DNA from: Candidatus Zhuqueibacterota bacterium | GTDB taxonomy: Bacteria; Zhuqueibacterota; Zhuqueibacteria; Oceanimicrobiales; Oceanimicrobiaceae | Assembly (NCBI GenBank): GCA_029262055.1 | Contig: JAJDAD010000020.1 | Span: forward strand, 20,586 to 84,585 | Length of the DNA stretch: 64,000 nucleotides | Direction of reading: 5' to 3' | In this document: positions 8,605 to 16,735 of the stretch, piece after piece | Layout of the letters: the number at the start of each line of letters is the position of its first letter | How positions within the stretch are numbered: position 1 is the first letter of the stretch | Made by a program: the position numbers and the translations under genes | Notes under the pieces: model-generated | Told to the model about the DNA's origin: nothing | Databases searched by the model: none | The model's input: the letters and a program-made list of their open reading frames with translations, nothing else

Positions 8605-9352
8605 AAGGATCATACCGTGTCTCGATGTGCGCGAGGGGCGTGTCGTAAAAGGCGTACAGTTCGAGAACCTGCGCGATGCCGGGGATCCGGTGGAGCTGGC
8701 AAAATACTACGTCGACGAGCGCGCCGATGAGCTGGTTTTCCTGGACATCACAGCCTCGAAGGAAAAACGTCCGATTGTCTACGAATTGGTTGAGCGGGTA
8801 GCAGAAGAGGTCTTCATTCCGTTTACCATCGGTGGTGGCCTGACCAGCAGCAAGGAGATTCAGGAAATCCTGAAACGCGGCGCGGACAAGATCACCTTGA
8901 ATACGGCTGCGGTGCACAATCCCGAACTGATAGCTGAAGCCGCTGCCAGCTTCGGTTCGCAGTGCGTGGTAGTGGCCATCGATGTCAAGCGCGTAACGCC
9001 CGAGCGCTGGGAAATCTTCACACATGGCGGCAGCAAGGCAACTGGTTTGGAAGCTGTAGCCTGGGCGCGCAGAGTAGAAGAACACGGCGCGGGAGAGATA
9101 ATGCTGACCAGCATGGATACGGACGGCAGAAAGAGTGGCTACGATTTGGTGATCACAAGGAAAATCGGCGAAGCCCTTGGTATTCCAGTCATCGCTTCCG
9201 GCGGCGGCGGAGAATTGAACCACTTTGCAGATGCCTTCCAGATCGGAGGGGCGGATGCCGCCCTGGCCGCATCCGTGTTTCACTTCAAGAAGTTCAAGAT
9301 CAAGCAAGTTAAAGAATTCCTGCAGGCACAAAACATACCAGTGAGGTTCTAA
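8594..9352 (+). CDS. hisF: Imidazole glycerol phosphate synthase, cyclase subunit
   Basis: 252 residues. Barrel subunit that uses ammonia from HisH to form IGP and [25 protein letters not shown] is the typical beginning, which fixes the start at 8594 with GAGGAAG (8581-8587) upstream. Further motifs: [50 protein letters not shown] and IASGGGG. It overlaps the end of hisA by 11 bp, a sign of translational coupling. Confidence 0.97.
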   Translation: MLAKRIIPCLDVREGRVVKGVQFENLRDAGDPVELAKYYVDERADELVFLDITASKEKRPIVYELVERVAEEVFIPFTIGGGLTSSKEIQEILKRGADKITLNTAAVHNPELIAEAAASFGSQCVVVAIDVKRVTPERWEIFTHGGSKATGLEAVAWARRVEEHGAGEIMLTSMDTDGRKSGYDLVITRKIGEALGIPVIASGGGGELNHFADAFQIGGADAALAASVFHFKKFKIKQVKEFLQAQNIPVRF

Positions 9353-9353
9353 C

Positions 9354-9680
9354 GTGGAAATCCAGGAACTGAAATTCGATGAGCGCGGTCTCATCCCGGC
9401 GGTGGTCCAGGATAGCAAATCCGGCGAGATACTCATGCTGGCGTACATGAACGCGGAAAGTCTCGGCATCACCTTGCGGGACAAGAAGGCCTGCTATTTT
9501 TCCCGCTCGCGCCAACAGCTTTGGCTGAAGGGGGAGACCAGTGGGCATTTCCAACTGGTCAAATCAGTCAAATACGACTGCGATTGCGACACGTTGCTGC
9601 TGCAAGTGGAACAAGTGGGTAACGCCTGCCACACGGGCAGTTACAGTTGTTTCTATCGTGACATTGCCTTGAGCGAGTAA
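9354..9680 (+). CDS. hisI: Phosphoribosyl-AMP cyclohydrolase, without HisE domain
   Basis: 108 residues with a GTG start directly after the hisF stop (GAGG at 9343-9346). It hydrolyses the adenine ring of PR-AMP. Zinc-ligand region [21 protein letters not shown]; also [10 protein letters not shown] and [20 protein letters not shown]. It ends soon after the PRA-CH domain, so the usual fused PR-ATP pyrophosphatase (HisE) is missing and no separate hisE is in the window. Last gene of the his operon. Confidence 0.96.
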   Translation: MEIQELKFDERGLIPAVVQDSKSGEILMLAYMNAESLGITLRDKKACYFSRSRQQLWLKGETSGHFQLVKSVKYDCDCDTLLLQVEQVGNACHTGSYSCFYRDIALSE

Positions 9681-9754
9681 AACGTCAACTCTGCTGTCCA
9701 GGGCCGTCTGTCTGGCTGCAAGCTGCCCGGCCGCTTCCATTCCGGACTCATCCG

Positions 9755-9783
9755 TTGCATTCTTTCCATTTTTGTCATATCTT
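9755..9783 (+). promoter_or_regulatory. Sigma-70-type promoter of the molybdoenzyme-desulfurase gene
   Basis: TTGCAT (9755-9760), 17-bp spacer, TATCTT (9778-9783), about 60 bp before the ATG at 9843. Same spacing and nearly the same -10 as the his promoter. Confidence 0.6.
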
Positions 9784-9842
9784 GCGTACCAAAATCAGGC
9801 CTTGCGTGGGGGCAGCAGTGGCACAAAAACATGTGAGGAATC

Positions 9843-12800
9843 ATGAATAACACGAATCAAAAAGATAGATCGGGATCAGGTTGGGAAAAGGGGATCTGTG
9901 GAATTTGCCCTGCCGGCTGTTGGGTTGAAGTGGAGAAACAGGATGGCAAGATCACAGACATCAGGCCGGATGACGGCCATCCACTCGGAATGATCTGTCG
10001 GCGCGGCGAGCACACACCGGAGATTATCTACTCCGAGCACCGGCTGAAATACCCCATGCGACGGGTCGGTCCCAAAGGCACGCACGATTTTGAACGCATT
10101 TCCTGGGACGAAGCCTACGACGAAATCAGCAAGAATCTCAACCGGATCAAGAGTGAGTCCGGTCCCGAGGCCGTGTCGATTTATACCGGGCGTGGCGCCT
10201 TCGAACTTTCCTTGTGTGACATGTTTCAGCCAAAAGACGTCGCAGTCTCTTCCGCTTCCAACGTTTTGTTTCCGTTCGGTTCCCCAAATACCATGGGCGT
10301 GGGTGCCCTGTGCTATGTTTCGTTCGCCATGATCGCACCACATGTCACCATGGGCCGCATGTTGGTCAACATGTTCACCGACATGGAGAATGCTGAACTG
10401 CTCGTCGTCTGGGGCGCTAACCCGGCGACGGACTCACCTCCGCTGGACATGAACCGGCTTGAAGCAGCGGCCCGGCGTGGTGCAGACATCGTGGTGATCG
10501 ACCCCCGGAACACTGAGACGGCCAGGCGCACCGGAGCCCAATGGGTTCCCATTCGTCCGGGAACGGACGGGGCGCTGGCGCTTAGCATGATCGAGGTCAT
10601 GATCGATGAAGACCTTTATAATGAGGACTTCGCAGACAAATGGTGTCATGGTTTTGACGAGCTCAGTACTTACACCCAGCATTTCCGGCCTGAGGTTGTG
10701 GAGAAAATAACCGGCGTTCCGGCTGAGACCATTCGCGATTTAGCCCGGCGCATCAGCAACGCAACAGGGGCCTGCCCGGTCATGTACACAGGCCTGGAAT
10801 ACTCCAACAGCGGCATCCAGGCCATTCGCGCAGTGCTGACGCTTTTCTCGCTGGCCGGTCAACTTGACGTGCCCGGAGGGATCGGGCTTGCCATGCTTGA
10901 CTCACATTTTCCCATCAACCGTTCCTGTAATCAGAAGAACCCCAACATTGACCTTGCGGTCGCACGTGATAAAGTGCCGATCTACAGTGACTACCGGGGG
11001 GAATCGCATGCCAGCGGACTGGTGGATTCCGTGCTGAACGGCGATCCCTATCAGATTCGCGGCCTCATTATTCACGGTGCATCCCTACTTACGTCCTGGC
11101 CCCAATCGTCGATTTGGCGCGAGACGCTGTCCAAACTGGACTTCCAGGTGTGCATCGACCGGCAATTGACGGCGGATTCTGCCTATGCCGACATTGTCCT
11201 GCCGGCCACAACTATGTTTGAAATCGACTCGTACATGGTTTATGGTCCGATTTTTCGTTTGCGGGAAAAGCTAACGGAACCGGTTGGGGAGGCGCGCAAC
11301 GATTACCTGATCATGGCAGAATTGGCAGCTCGCCTGGGCTACGGCCACCTTTACCCGCAAACAGAGGAAGACTTGCTTCGCTTTGCGCTGCAAGGTTCCG
11401 GTTACTCTCTTGAAGATGTAAAGGCTGCGGGGGGTACAGTTAAGCTGCCGACCCGAGTGATGGAATACCAAAAATGGCAAAAGGGCAGTCTGCGCGCCGA
11501 TGGCAAGCCCGGCTTTGAAACACCGACAGGCAAGTTCGAAATCTGGTCAACCGTTCTGGAAGACTACGGTTACGACCCGCTACCAAAATACACCGAACCG
11601 GTTGAGGGCCCGCAGGCCAATCCTGAGCTATCTAAGAAATTTCCGCTGGTGTTCAACTCCGGCGCGCGGCCGCACACGGACTTTCGGTCTCAGCACCATG
11701 GCATCAAAGGGTTGGCAAAGGACAATCCGGAACCAACCGTGGAACTCAATTTTGAAGATGCTGCCGAGCGCGCCATCGCCAGCGGCGACCTGGTGCAAGT
11801 ACAAACCGTCCGCGGTGCAGTCCCATTTCGCGCCAGGGTGAGTGACGAGATCGCCAAAGGCTGCATAGAGTGCAACATGGGCGGTGGCGGCCCTGTCGGC
11901 CCGAAGGCGTGGCAGGAGTGGAATGTCAACGAGCTGACCGATCTCGGCAACTACGACCCGATATCCGGGTTTCCGGTGTACAAGGCGCTGCTGGCTGAAG
12001 TAGAGAAGATAGAAGCCGGGACTGCTCGCAGCAAGAGGCAAGTGGCCAAAGCCGCCGCCTGTGGCCCGGTGTTCATCAACAACAAAGTGCCGAGGCAGGA
12101 GGCGCCCCGGCGCATCGACCTGGACAATAACGCTACCACTGCGCTGGCGCCGGAGGTGCGGGAGGCGATGGCGCCGTTCATGGAGAGCTATCATGGCAAT
12201 CCATCGAGCATCCACGATGCCGGCCGCAACGCGCGTGAAGCCATCGAAAAAGCCAGGAGGCAAATCGCCAAGTTGCTCAACGTCCGGCCGCGCAGTATTA
12301 TTTTTACCGGAGGCGGCTCCGAGGCGGACAATCTGGCGCTGAAAGGCGTGGCCTTTGCCAACCGGGAGAAGGGTAACCACATCATCACGACCAGCATCGA
12401 ACATCCCGCCATACTGGCCGCCGGACGCTTTTTGCAGCGAAACGGCTACGACGTGACCTTTCTCGATGTGGACGCGGATGGCTGGCTCGCGCCGGACAAG
12501 CTCTACCGCGCTATCAAGGACACCACGATTCTTGCCTCAGTCATGATGGCGAACAACGAAGTGGGTACGGTTCTGCCTATCAGAGAGCTTTGCGCGGTGG
12601 CGCATGAACGTGGCGTTCTGTTTCACACGGACGCCGTGCAAGCCATTGGCAAATTGAAGGTAGATATCGAACACCTCAATGTCGACCTGCTCAGCCTGTC
12701 CGCGCATAAGTTTCACGGGCCTAAGGGCGTGGGCGCGCTTTATGTCAAAAAGGGTACTCAGCTAGAACCGCTGATTCACGGTGGCAAGCAGGAGGGAGGT

Positions 12801-13265
12801 GTGCGGGCAGGAACTGAAAACGTAGCCGCTATCGTCGGTACGGGGAAGGCCGCCGAGTTAGCATCCCAGAAACTTGCCACCGTCGCAAGGATGCAAACCT
12901 TACGTGACCGGCTGGCGGCCGGGATACAGGAATTGATCCCGGAAGCCGTGCTCAACGGTCACCCGGATAACCGTCTCCCCAATACGCTCAATTTGACACT
13001 CCCCGAGTTGCGCGGGGAATCGGTGGTGGTCGCCATGGATCAAAATGGGATTTCGCTCTCTTCGGGCTCGGCTTGTAAGTCGGGTTCGCCCGATCCGACC
13101 CATGTCCTGATGGCGATGGGGAAGAGCACCGATGATGCGCATTGCTCCATTCGCCTGTCCTTGTCAACCTACACGACAGCGGAAGACGTTGCCGGAACAC
13201 TGCGCGCTTTGAAGCAAGTACTGGAGGAAATGGAAACCACCGTGAGGTTTCTCCCTTGTAAGTAG
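9843..13265 (+). CDS. Fusion: molybdopterin oxidoreductase plus NifS/IscS-type cysteine desulfurase
   Basis: One uninterrupted 1140-residue frame. Residues about 1-730 form a MopB-family Mo/W-bisMGD oxidoreductase: 4Fe-4S ligands C19, C22, C26 and C52; a PhsA/PsrA-like FGSPNTMGVGALC segment whose C157 is the probable metal ligand; WGANPATDSPP; DPRNTETARR; VLPATTMFE; and a C-terminal cofactor domain (FNSGARPHTDFRSQHH). Residues about 756-1130 are a full group I class V desulfurase: DLDNNATTALAPEV, GGGSEADNLALKG, TSIEHPA, PLP lysine K956 in SAHKFHGPKG, and catalytic C1078 in SSGSACKSGSPDPTHVL. The linker holds C740 and the protein ends with C1139. No Tat or Sec signal, so probably cytoplasmic. 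By inference the desulfurase half could sulfurate the molybdenum cofactor in cis. Substrate unknown. It has its own promoter, behind the his operon. Confidence 0.93.
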   Translation: MNNTNQKDRSGSGWEKGICGICPAGCWVEVEKQDGKITDIRPDDGHPLGMICRRGEHTPEIIYSEHRLKYPMRRVGPKGTHDFERISWDEAYDEISKNLNRIKSESGPEAVSIYTGRGAFELSLCDMFQPKDVAVSSASNVLFPFGSPNTMGVGALCYVSFAMIAPHVTMGRMLVNMFTDMENAELLVVWGANPATDSPPLDMNRLEAAARRGADIVVIDPRNTETARRTGAQWVPIRPGTDGALALSMIEVMIDEDLYNEDFADKWCHGFDELSTYTQHFRPEVVEKITGVPAETIRDLARRISNATGACPVMYTGLEYSNSGIQAIRAVLTLFSLAGQLDVPGGIGLAMLDSHFPINRSCNQKNPNIDLAVARDKVPIYSDYRGESHASGLVDSVLNGDPYQIRGLIIHGASLLTSWPQSSIWRETLSKLDFQVCIDRQLTADSAYADIVLPATTMFEIDSYMVYGPIFRLREKLTEPVGEARNDYLIMAELAARLGYGHLYPQTEEDLLRFALQGSGYSLEDVKAAGGTVKLPTRVMEYQKWQKGSLRADGKPGFETPTGKFEIWSTVLEDYGYDPLPKYTEPVEGPQANPELSKKFPLVFNSGARPHTDFRSQHHGIKGLAKDNPEPTVELNFEDAAERAIASGDLVQVQTVRGAVPFRARVSDEIAKGCIECNMGGGGPVGPKAWQEWNVNELTDLGNYDPISGFPVYKALLAEVEKIEAGTARSKRQVAKAAACGPVFINNKVPRQEAPRRIDLDNNATTALAPEVREAMAPFMESYHGNPSSIHDAGRNAREAIEKARRQIAKLLNVRPRSIIFTGGGSEADNLALKGVAFANREKGNHIITTSIEHPAILAAGRFLQRNGYDVTFLDVDADGWLAPDKLYRAIKDTTILASVMMANNEVGTVLPIRELCAVAHERGVLFHTDAVQAIGKLKVDIEHLNVDLLSLSAHKFHGPKGVGALYVKKGTQLEPLIHGGKQEGGVRAGTENVAAIVGTGKAAELASQKLATVARMQTLRDRLAAGIQELIPEAVLNGHPDNRLPNTLNLTLPELRGESVVVAMDQNGISLSSGSACKSGSPDPTHVLMAMGKSTDDAHCSIRLSLSTYTTAEDVAGTLRALKQVLEEMETTVRFLPCK

Positions 13266-13433
13266 AGGAAATCAGGAAGCCATCTTGTTGCAAAAATGTA
13301 TCACATCCCCGGGTTTGCATCGTGAGTGGACAGAGGGTTCGACAATAATATACAACATCAAGCGAAGTGGAAAGATATCATAAGTTGTGTGTTTGTAATA
13401 TCTTACAGATAATTACGAATTCGGGTCGGAAGC

Positions 13434-13448
13434 TGGCACAGTACTTGT
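13434..13448 (+). promoter_or_regulatory. Possible sigma-54 promoter, imperfect -12 element
   Basis: TGGCACAGTACTTGT has the -24 element TGGCAC and the right GG-N10 spacing, but the -12 dinucleotide is GT instead of GC. It lies about 55 bp before the ATG at 13503. The clear sigma-54 promoter at 58689 shares TGGCACAG. Tentative. Confidence 0.35.
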
Positions 13449-13502
13449 TAAAACGGGTTCACAACTGGACGAGATGTTGAACCAAATTGGAGACGAAACA
13501 CG

Positions 13503-14048
13503 ATGAAAGAACTCTTTTACTTTTCCAAGTCAAACGTGATGGTACAAGTACAGTTTAGCTTTCAGGCAAACGCACTCATGTTTTCGTCCCATCGTCAACT
13601 TACTGAGACCGAACGTACAATCATCGAAAAGTACATTTCGGAAAATGTAGCGACCGAATCAAAGAATCCCCGGTTTGTCAACGCGATTATCCAGTACAGT
13701 GGGGTAGACTTTAAACTGATCAACCACCTGAATCAATTCCAGGCTGTGCAGCCGTTTACGGATACGGACCAGCAATACCAGGGTGATGTTAATCCATTCA
13801 AGAGTTTGCTCAGCAAAGAGGTGGAAAACTCCGTGCAGGAACTGATTCAGACCTCAATGTCAAACTACTACTTTGAAAAGATCGGCAATGCGATCCTCGA
13901 AGTCCGAAGAAAGATTGCGGAGCAGCCCGCGGAAGCCGAGCTGCGCGATTACAGAATAAGACTAGAAGAGTTAGTTGCAGCTTATAACGAACACGCGAGC
14001 AACAAGGTAGACTTGAAGGAGGTTCTACCGAAGGAGCTCATGGCGTAA
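13503..14048 (+). CDS. Protein of unknown function, 181 residues
   Basis: I do not recognise this family. It is soluble, lacks cysteine, has no signal peptide, and begins MKELFYFSKSNVMVQVQFSF. The middle has SSHRQLTETERTIIEKYISE. The C-terminal third is strongly helical and charged (NAILEVRRKIAEQPAEAELR), likely a coiled coil. GGAG (13489-13492) precedes the ATG. A good terminator follows, so it is a single-gene transcript, possibly from the sigma-54-like site at 13434. Codon use and ribosome binding site support a real gene. Confidence 0.75.
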   Translation: MKELFYFSKSNVMVQVQFSFQANALMFSSHRQLTETERTIIEKYISENVATESKNPRFVNAIIQYSGVDFKLINHLNQFQAVQPFTDTDQQYQGDVNPFKSLLSKEVENSVQELIQTSMSNYYFEKIGNAILEVRRKIAEQPAEAELRDYRIRLEELVAAYNEHASNKVDLKEVLPKELMA

Positions 14049-14069
14049 CGGTGTTCGGTTCTCGTCCGA

Positions 14070-14102
14070 AGCCCTCGGCTGCATAAGCTGAGGGCTTTTT
14101 TT
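14070..14102 (+). terminator. Rho-independent terminator after the 181-residue gene
   Basis: AGCCCTCGGCT (14070-14080), a 5-nt loop and AGCTGAGGGCT (14086-14096) pair over 11 bp with one G-U, followed by seven T. It lies between two convergent genes and ends the plus-strand transcript. Confidence 0.9.
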
Positions 14103-14143
14103 ATTCCCATCGGTTTACGTTGGCGTTACCGGTACCGCTGTCC

Positions 14144-16612
14144 TCACTTGACTCTCGCAAGCTTCTTCAAAGATTCCTTTGCCGCCGTAACCAGATTTGG
14201 ATCCACATTTCGGACCACGATTTCCTCCAGCCTCTGCCGTGAGTCTATGACGTAGAGATCGCCGAGCTTGCTGATGGCATCTTGCTGGATTTGGTAGACG
14301 GGACTTTTGGTCAGTCCAAGCAAAACCTGATGCAACCGTGGGTCTGTGGGTGCGCACGCGCTCCAGGCATCGATAGCAGCACCGTGCACAAACTGATTAT
14401 AGCGATGATCTGCATACTTTTTGATCGTGGGAAGGAGTCTGCGATTTTCTAGCTCCTCAGAAGCACGCATGCATGCAACTCTAATCTCATCTGCCCAGGA
14501 ATCTCTGGAAACCAACTTATCGATGAACGCCGGTTCGAGCCCAGGATCTGCTTTGGCAAGAGCCACGATGGCTGCTGCCACAACATCGTCTTGCGTGTCC
14601 AGCTTGATCACCTGTCTGAGCTTTGGCCCGGCATGCTGCTTGCCAAATTCGACGAGGGCGAGGACGGCAGCCTTGCGTACCCGGTAATCCGGCGCGGCCA
14701 GCGCCCGGTCCACCAGCCCCAGAGCGGCTGCGTTTCTGAGTTCACCGAGCCGGTAGGCGGCTTCCGCACGCACTCCCCAAAATGAATCACTTTCAAGGAT
14801 TTTGGCAAAGGTACTCCGGGTTATTTCTGAAGACGGGAAGTGTCCGGCCAACTCCCGAATGGCGCGCAGGCGGCCCGCAACCTGATCATGCAATGCCTGG
14901 TACGAGAGCTCCGTCGCGTTTTTCCGGAAGCGCATTTCCGCCACCAAATCACCAGCGCCGTCGAAGCTGACCATAACCGGCTCCAGCGGGGATTCAAAAG
15001 TGAAATAGTTTTCATCCTCCTCGATCCAGATGCGTTCTTTCCAGGTTTGTGCGGTTGTGGCAATCGTCACGTCCACCGGCAGGCGGAACAGGCCCTGCCC
15101 CTCGACAAAGGGTTGGACCTGCTCTACGGATAGGACCACTTGCCTGCGGTCCGGGACATAATCATATTCTATTTCGAGAATGGGGTGTCCGCCTCCGGTG
15201 ACCCAATCGTCAAAGAACCAATCGAGGTTCTGGCCGCTGGCTTCTTCGATGGCGATCTTCAGGTCGTTGCTGACGACGTTGGCGTACTCATGCTTGTGCA
15301 AATAGTAGGACATGGCGCCAAAAAAAACGTCGTCACCCAGTACCTTGCGCAACATGTGCAGGATTGCAGCGCCCTTAAAGTACGTGTGCTCTGTGTTATA
15401 GATGGTATTCGAGTCGTCAAAGTTGTGATATTCGAGCGGCCTGATAATGTGCTCCTTGCTGACGTAATCAAAATACTCCTGCCGCACCAGATCAGCCGAG
15501 TAGAGGTACTGGTCCGCCCCAAGGCTCTCTTCATCCCAGAGCAGCATGAGGAAACTGGCGAAGCTTTCGTTCAGCCAGATATAGCTCAGGTTCCGGCAAG
15601 TGAGCAAATCCCCAAACCAGTGGTGGGCAAGCTCGTGGGAAATTGTGGCTTCCGCAGACCAGGGGTCAGTGTAGTAATCCAGGTCCGGGCTAAAATCATG
15701 GGCAGCACTTTCAGTTCTTAACACACTCAGGCGGTGGCCGGTGGCACTGGTGTGTTCCATTGCGCCGATGGCGTAGTCAGGAACGGCTATCTGGTCGTAC
15801 TTGTCCCAGGGGTAGCGGTAATTGAAACGTTGCGAAAAGAACTCTACCATTTTCGTTGTGTTGCGAAAGGCGTATCTGCCTTCATCGCTCTTTCCGCGCG
15901 GTACCCAGTAGTCCAGCGGAATAGTGTTGAACGCCGGTGCCAGTGAACCGCGCTCGAAGTTGCCAACGTAAAGCGTCATCAGATAGTTTGGGTGTGGCAA
16001 TTTCTGCAGCCAGTGGTAAGTCCTGGAGGGGCCTGTGACATCGCTTGCCTCAAGTAGCTTGCCGTTTGAAATAACAACATACGGCTCAGGCACCGTCACG
16101 ATCATCTCGGAAGAAAAGCGATCGTTCACGTCTGAGTAGACGGGTAGCCAATTCGCGTGCAGCCCGTCCTCGCCATAGGTCGCGACGAAAAAGAGCTCCG
16201 GATCTTGTGGGTCAGCCACAAAATACATGCCTGCCTCCGGCGTCGCTGTGTAAGCCACTACAACCGAAAACGTATCCGAAGGCGCCTTCTCTTCCGGCAG
16301 TTGCACGACCAGCGAGCCACTATCCAGAGAAAAGTCCGTCTCCCTGCCTGCAATCGAAACCTTTTCAACTTTGAGCGCGAGGGCGTCCAGAGTTATTTCG
16401 TTAGTTTTATGCAGCGGCGCAAGCAGTAGAGACGCGGTGCTGTGCACCTCTTTCTTCGTAAAATCAAAAGAAAGCTCCGCCTTGTAATGTATCAGATCAA
16501 AATGACGTTCGCGGTTTGAATGATATTGTCCGGTAGGCATGCGCTGCGCAGACAAGGTCCCGGACCAGAGAATTACGCAGATCGTCACGACGGATGAGAT
16601 TGAAAGGGACAT
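14144..16612 (-). CDS. M1-family zinc aminopeptidase with C-terminal HEAT-like repeats, exported
   Basis: 822 residues with a Sec signal peptide (MSLSISSVVTICVILWSGTLSA). The M1 core has the zinc site HELAHHW (H326, E327, H330) and E349 in WLNESFASF, the standard HExxH-x18-E spacing. The exopeptidase loop reads GAMEH rather than the usual GAMEN. After about residue 560 come HEAT-like helical repeats (LGELRNAAALGLVDRALAAP, KAAVLALVEFG, AAAIVALAKAD). AGGAGG lies 8 bp before the ATG. It probably trims peptides in the periplasm or outside the cell. It lies downstream of the radical SAM gene on the same strand, with a hairpin between them. Confidence 0.93.
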   Translation of the reverse strand: MSLSISSVVTICVILWSGTLSAQRMPTGQYHSNRERHFDLIHYKAELSFDFTKKEVHSTASLLLAPLHKTNEITLDALALKVEKVSIAGRETDFSLDSGSLVVQLPEEKAPSDTFSVVVAYTATPEAGMYFVADPQDPELFFVATYGEDGLHANWLPVYSDVNDRFSSEMIVTVPEPYVVISNGKLLEASDVTGPSRTYHWLQKLPHPNYLMTLYVGNFERGSLAPAFNTIPLDYWVPRGKSDEGRYAFRNTTKMVEFFSQRFNYRYPWDKYDQIAVPDYAIGAMEHTSATGHRLSVLRTESAAHDFSPDLDYYTDPWSAEATISHELAHHWFGDLLTCRNLSYIWLNESFASFLMLLWDEESLGADQYLYSADLVRQEYFDYVSKEHIIRPLEYHNFDDSNTIYNTEHTYFKGAAILHMLRKVLGDDVFFGAMSYYLHKHEYANVVSNDLKIAIEEASGQNLDWFFDDWVTGGGHPILEIEYDYVPDRRQVVLSVEQVQPFVEGQGLFRLPVDVTIATTAQTWKERIWIEEDENYFTFESPLEPVMVSFDGAGDLVAEMRFRKNATELSYQALHDQVAGRLRAIRELAGHFPSSEITRSTFAKILESDSFWGVRAEAAYRLGELRNAAALGLVDRALAAPDYRVRKAAVLALVEFGKQHAGPKLRQVIKLDTQDDVVAAAIVALAKADPGLEPAFIDKLVSRDSWADEIRVACMRASEELENRRLLPTIKKYADHRYNQFVHGAAIDAWSACAPTDPRLHQVLLGLTKSPVYQIQQDAISKLGDLYVIDSRQRLEEIVVRNVDPNLVTAAKESLKKLARVK

Positions 16613-16650
16613 TGGATATCCTCCTAGTTGCTGAAATCGTCATTAACGAG

Positions 16651-16684
16651 AAAGGCTGACCTTATCGAGGTAAGGTCAGCCTTT
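16651..16684 (-). terminator. Perfect 14-bp inverted repeat, probable terminator of the radical SAM gene
   Basis: AAAGGCTGACCTTA (16651-16664) and TAAGGTCAGCCTTT (16671-16684) form a perfect stem with a 6-nt loop. Read on the minus strand it lies 52 bp after the radical SAM stop and is followed by a short T-rich stretch (TTTCTCGTT). Confidence 0.75.
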
Positions 16685-16735
16685 CTACTTCTACAAATGA
16701 TGTTTGTGGTGCCAGTAATGTCGCAAATCTGACGT

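Noticed and set aside
12000..12150. Possible chimera or missed stop between the molybdoenzyme and desulfurase halves
   Set aside because: The frame is open, codon use does not change, and there is a plausible charged linker with no internal start codon and ribosome binding site for a separate desulfurase. The simplest reading is a real fusion, although reads should be checked.
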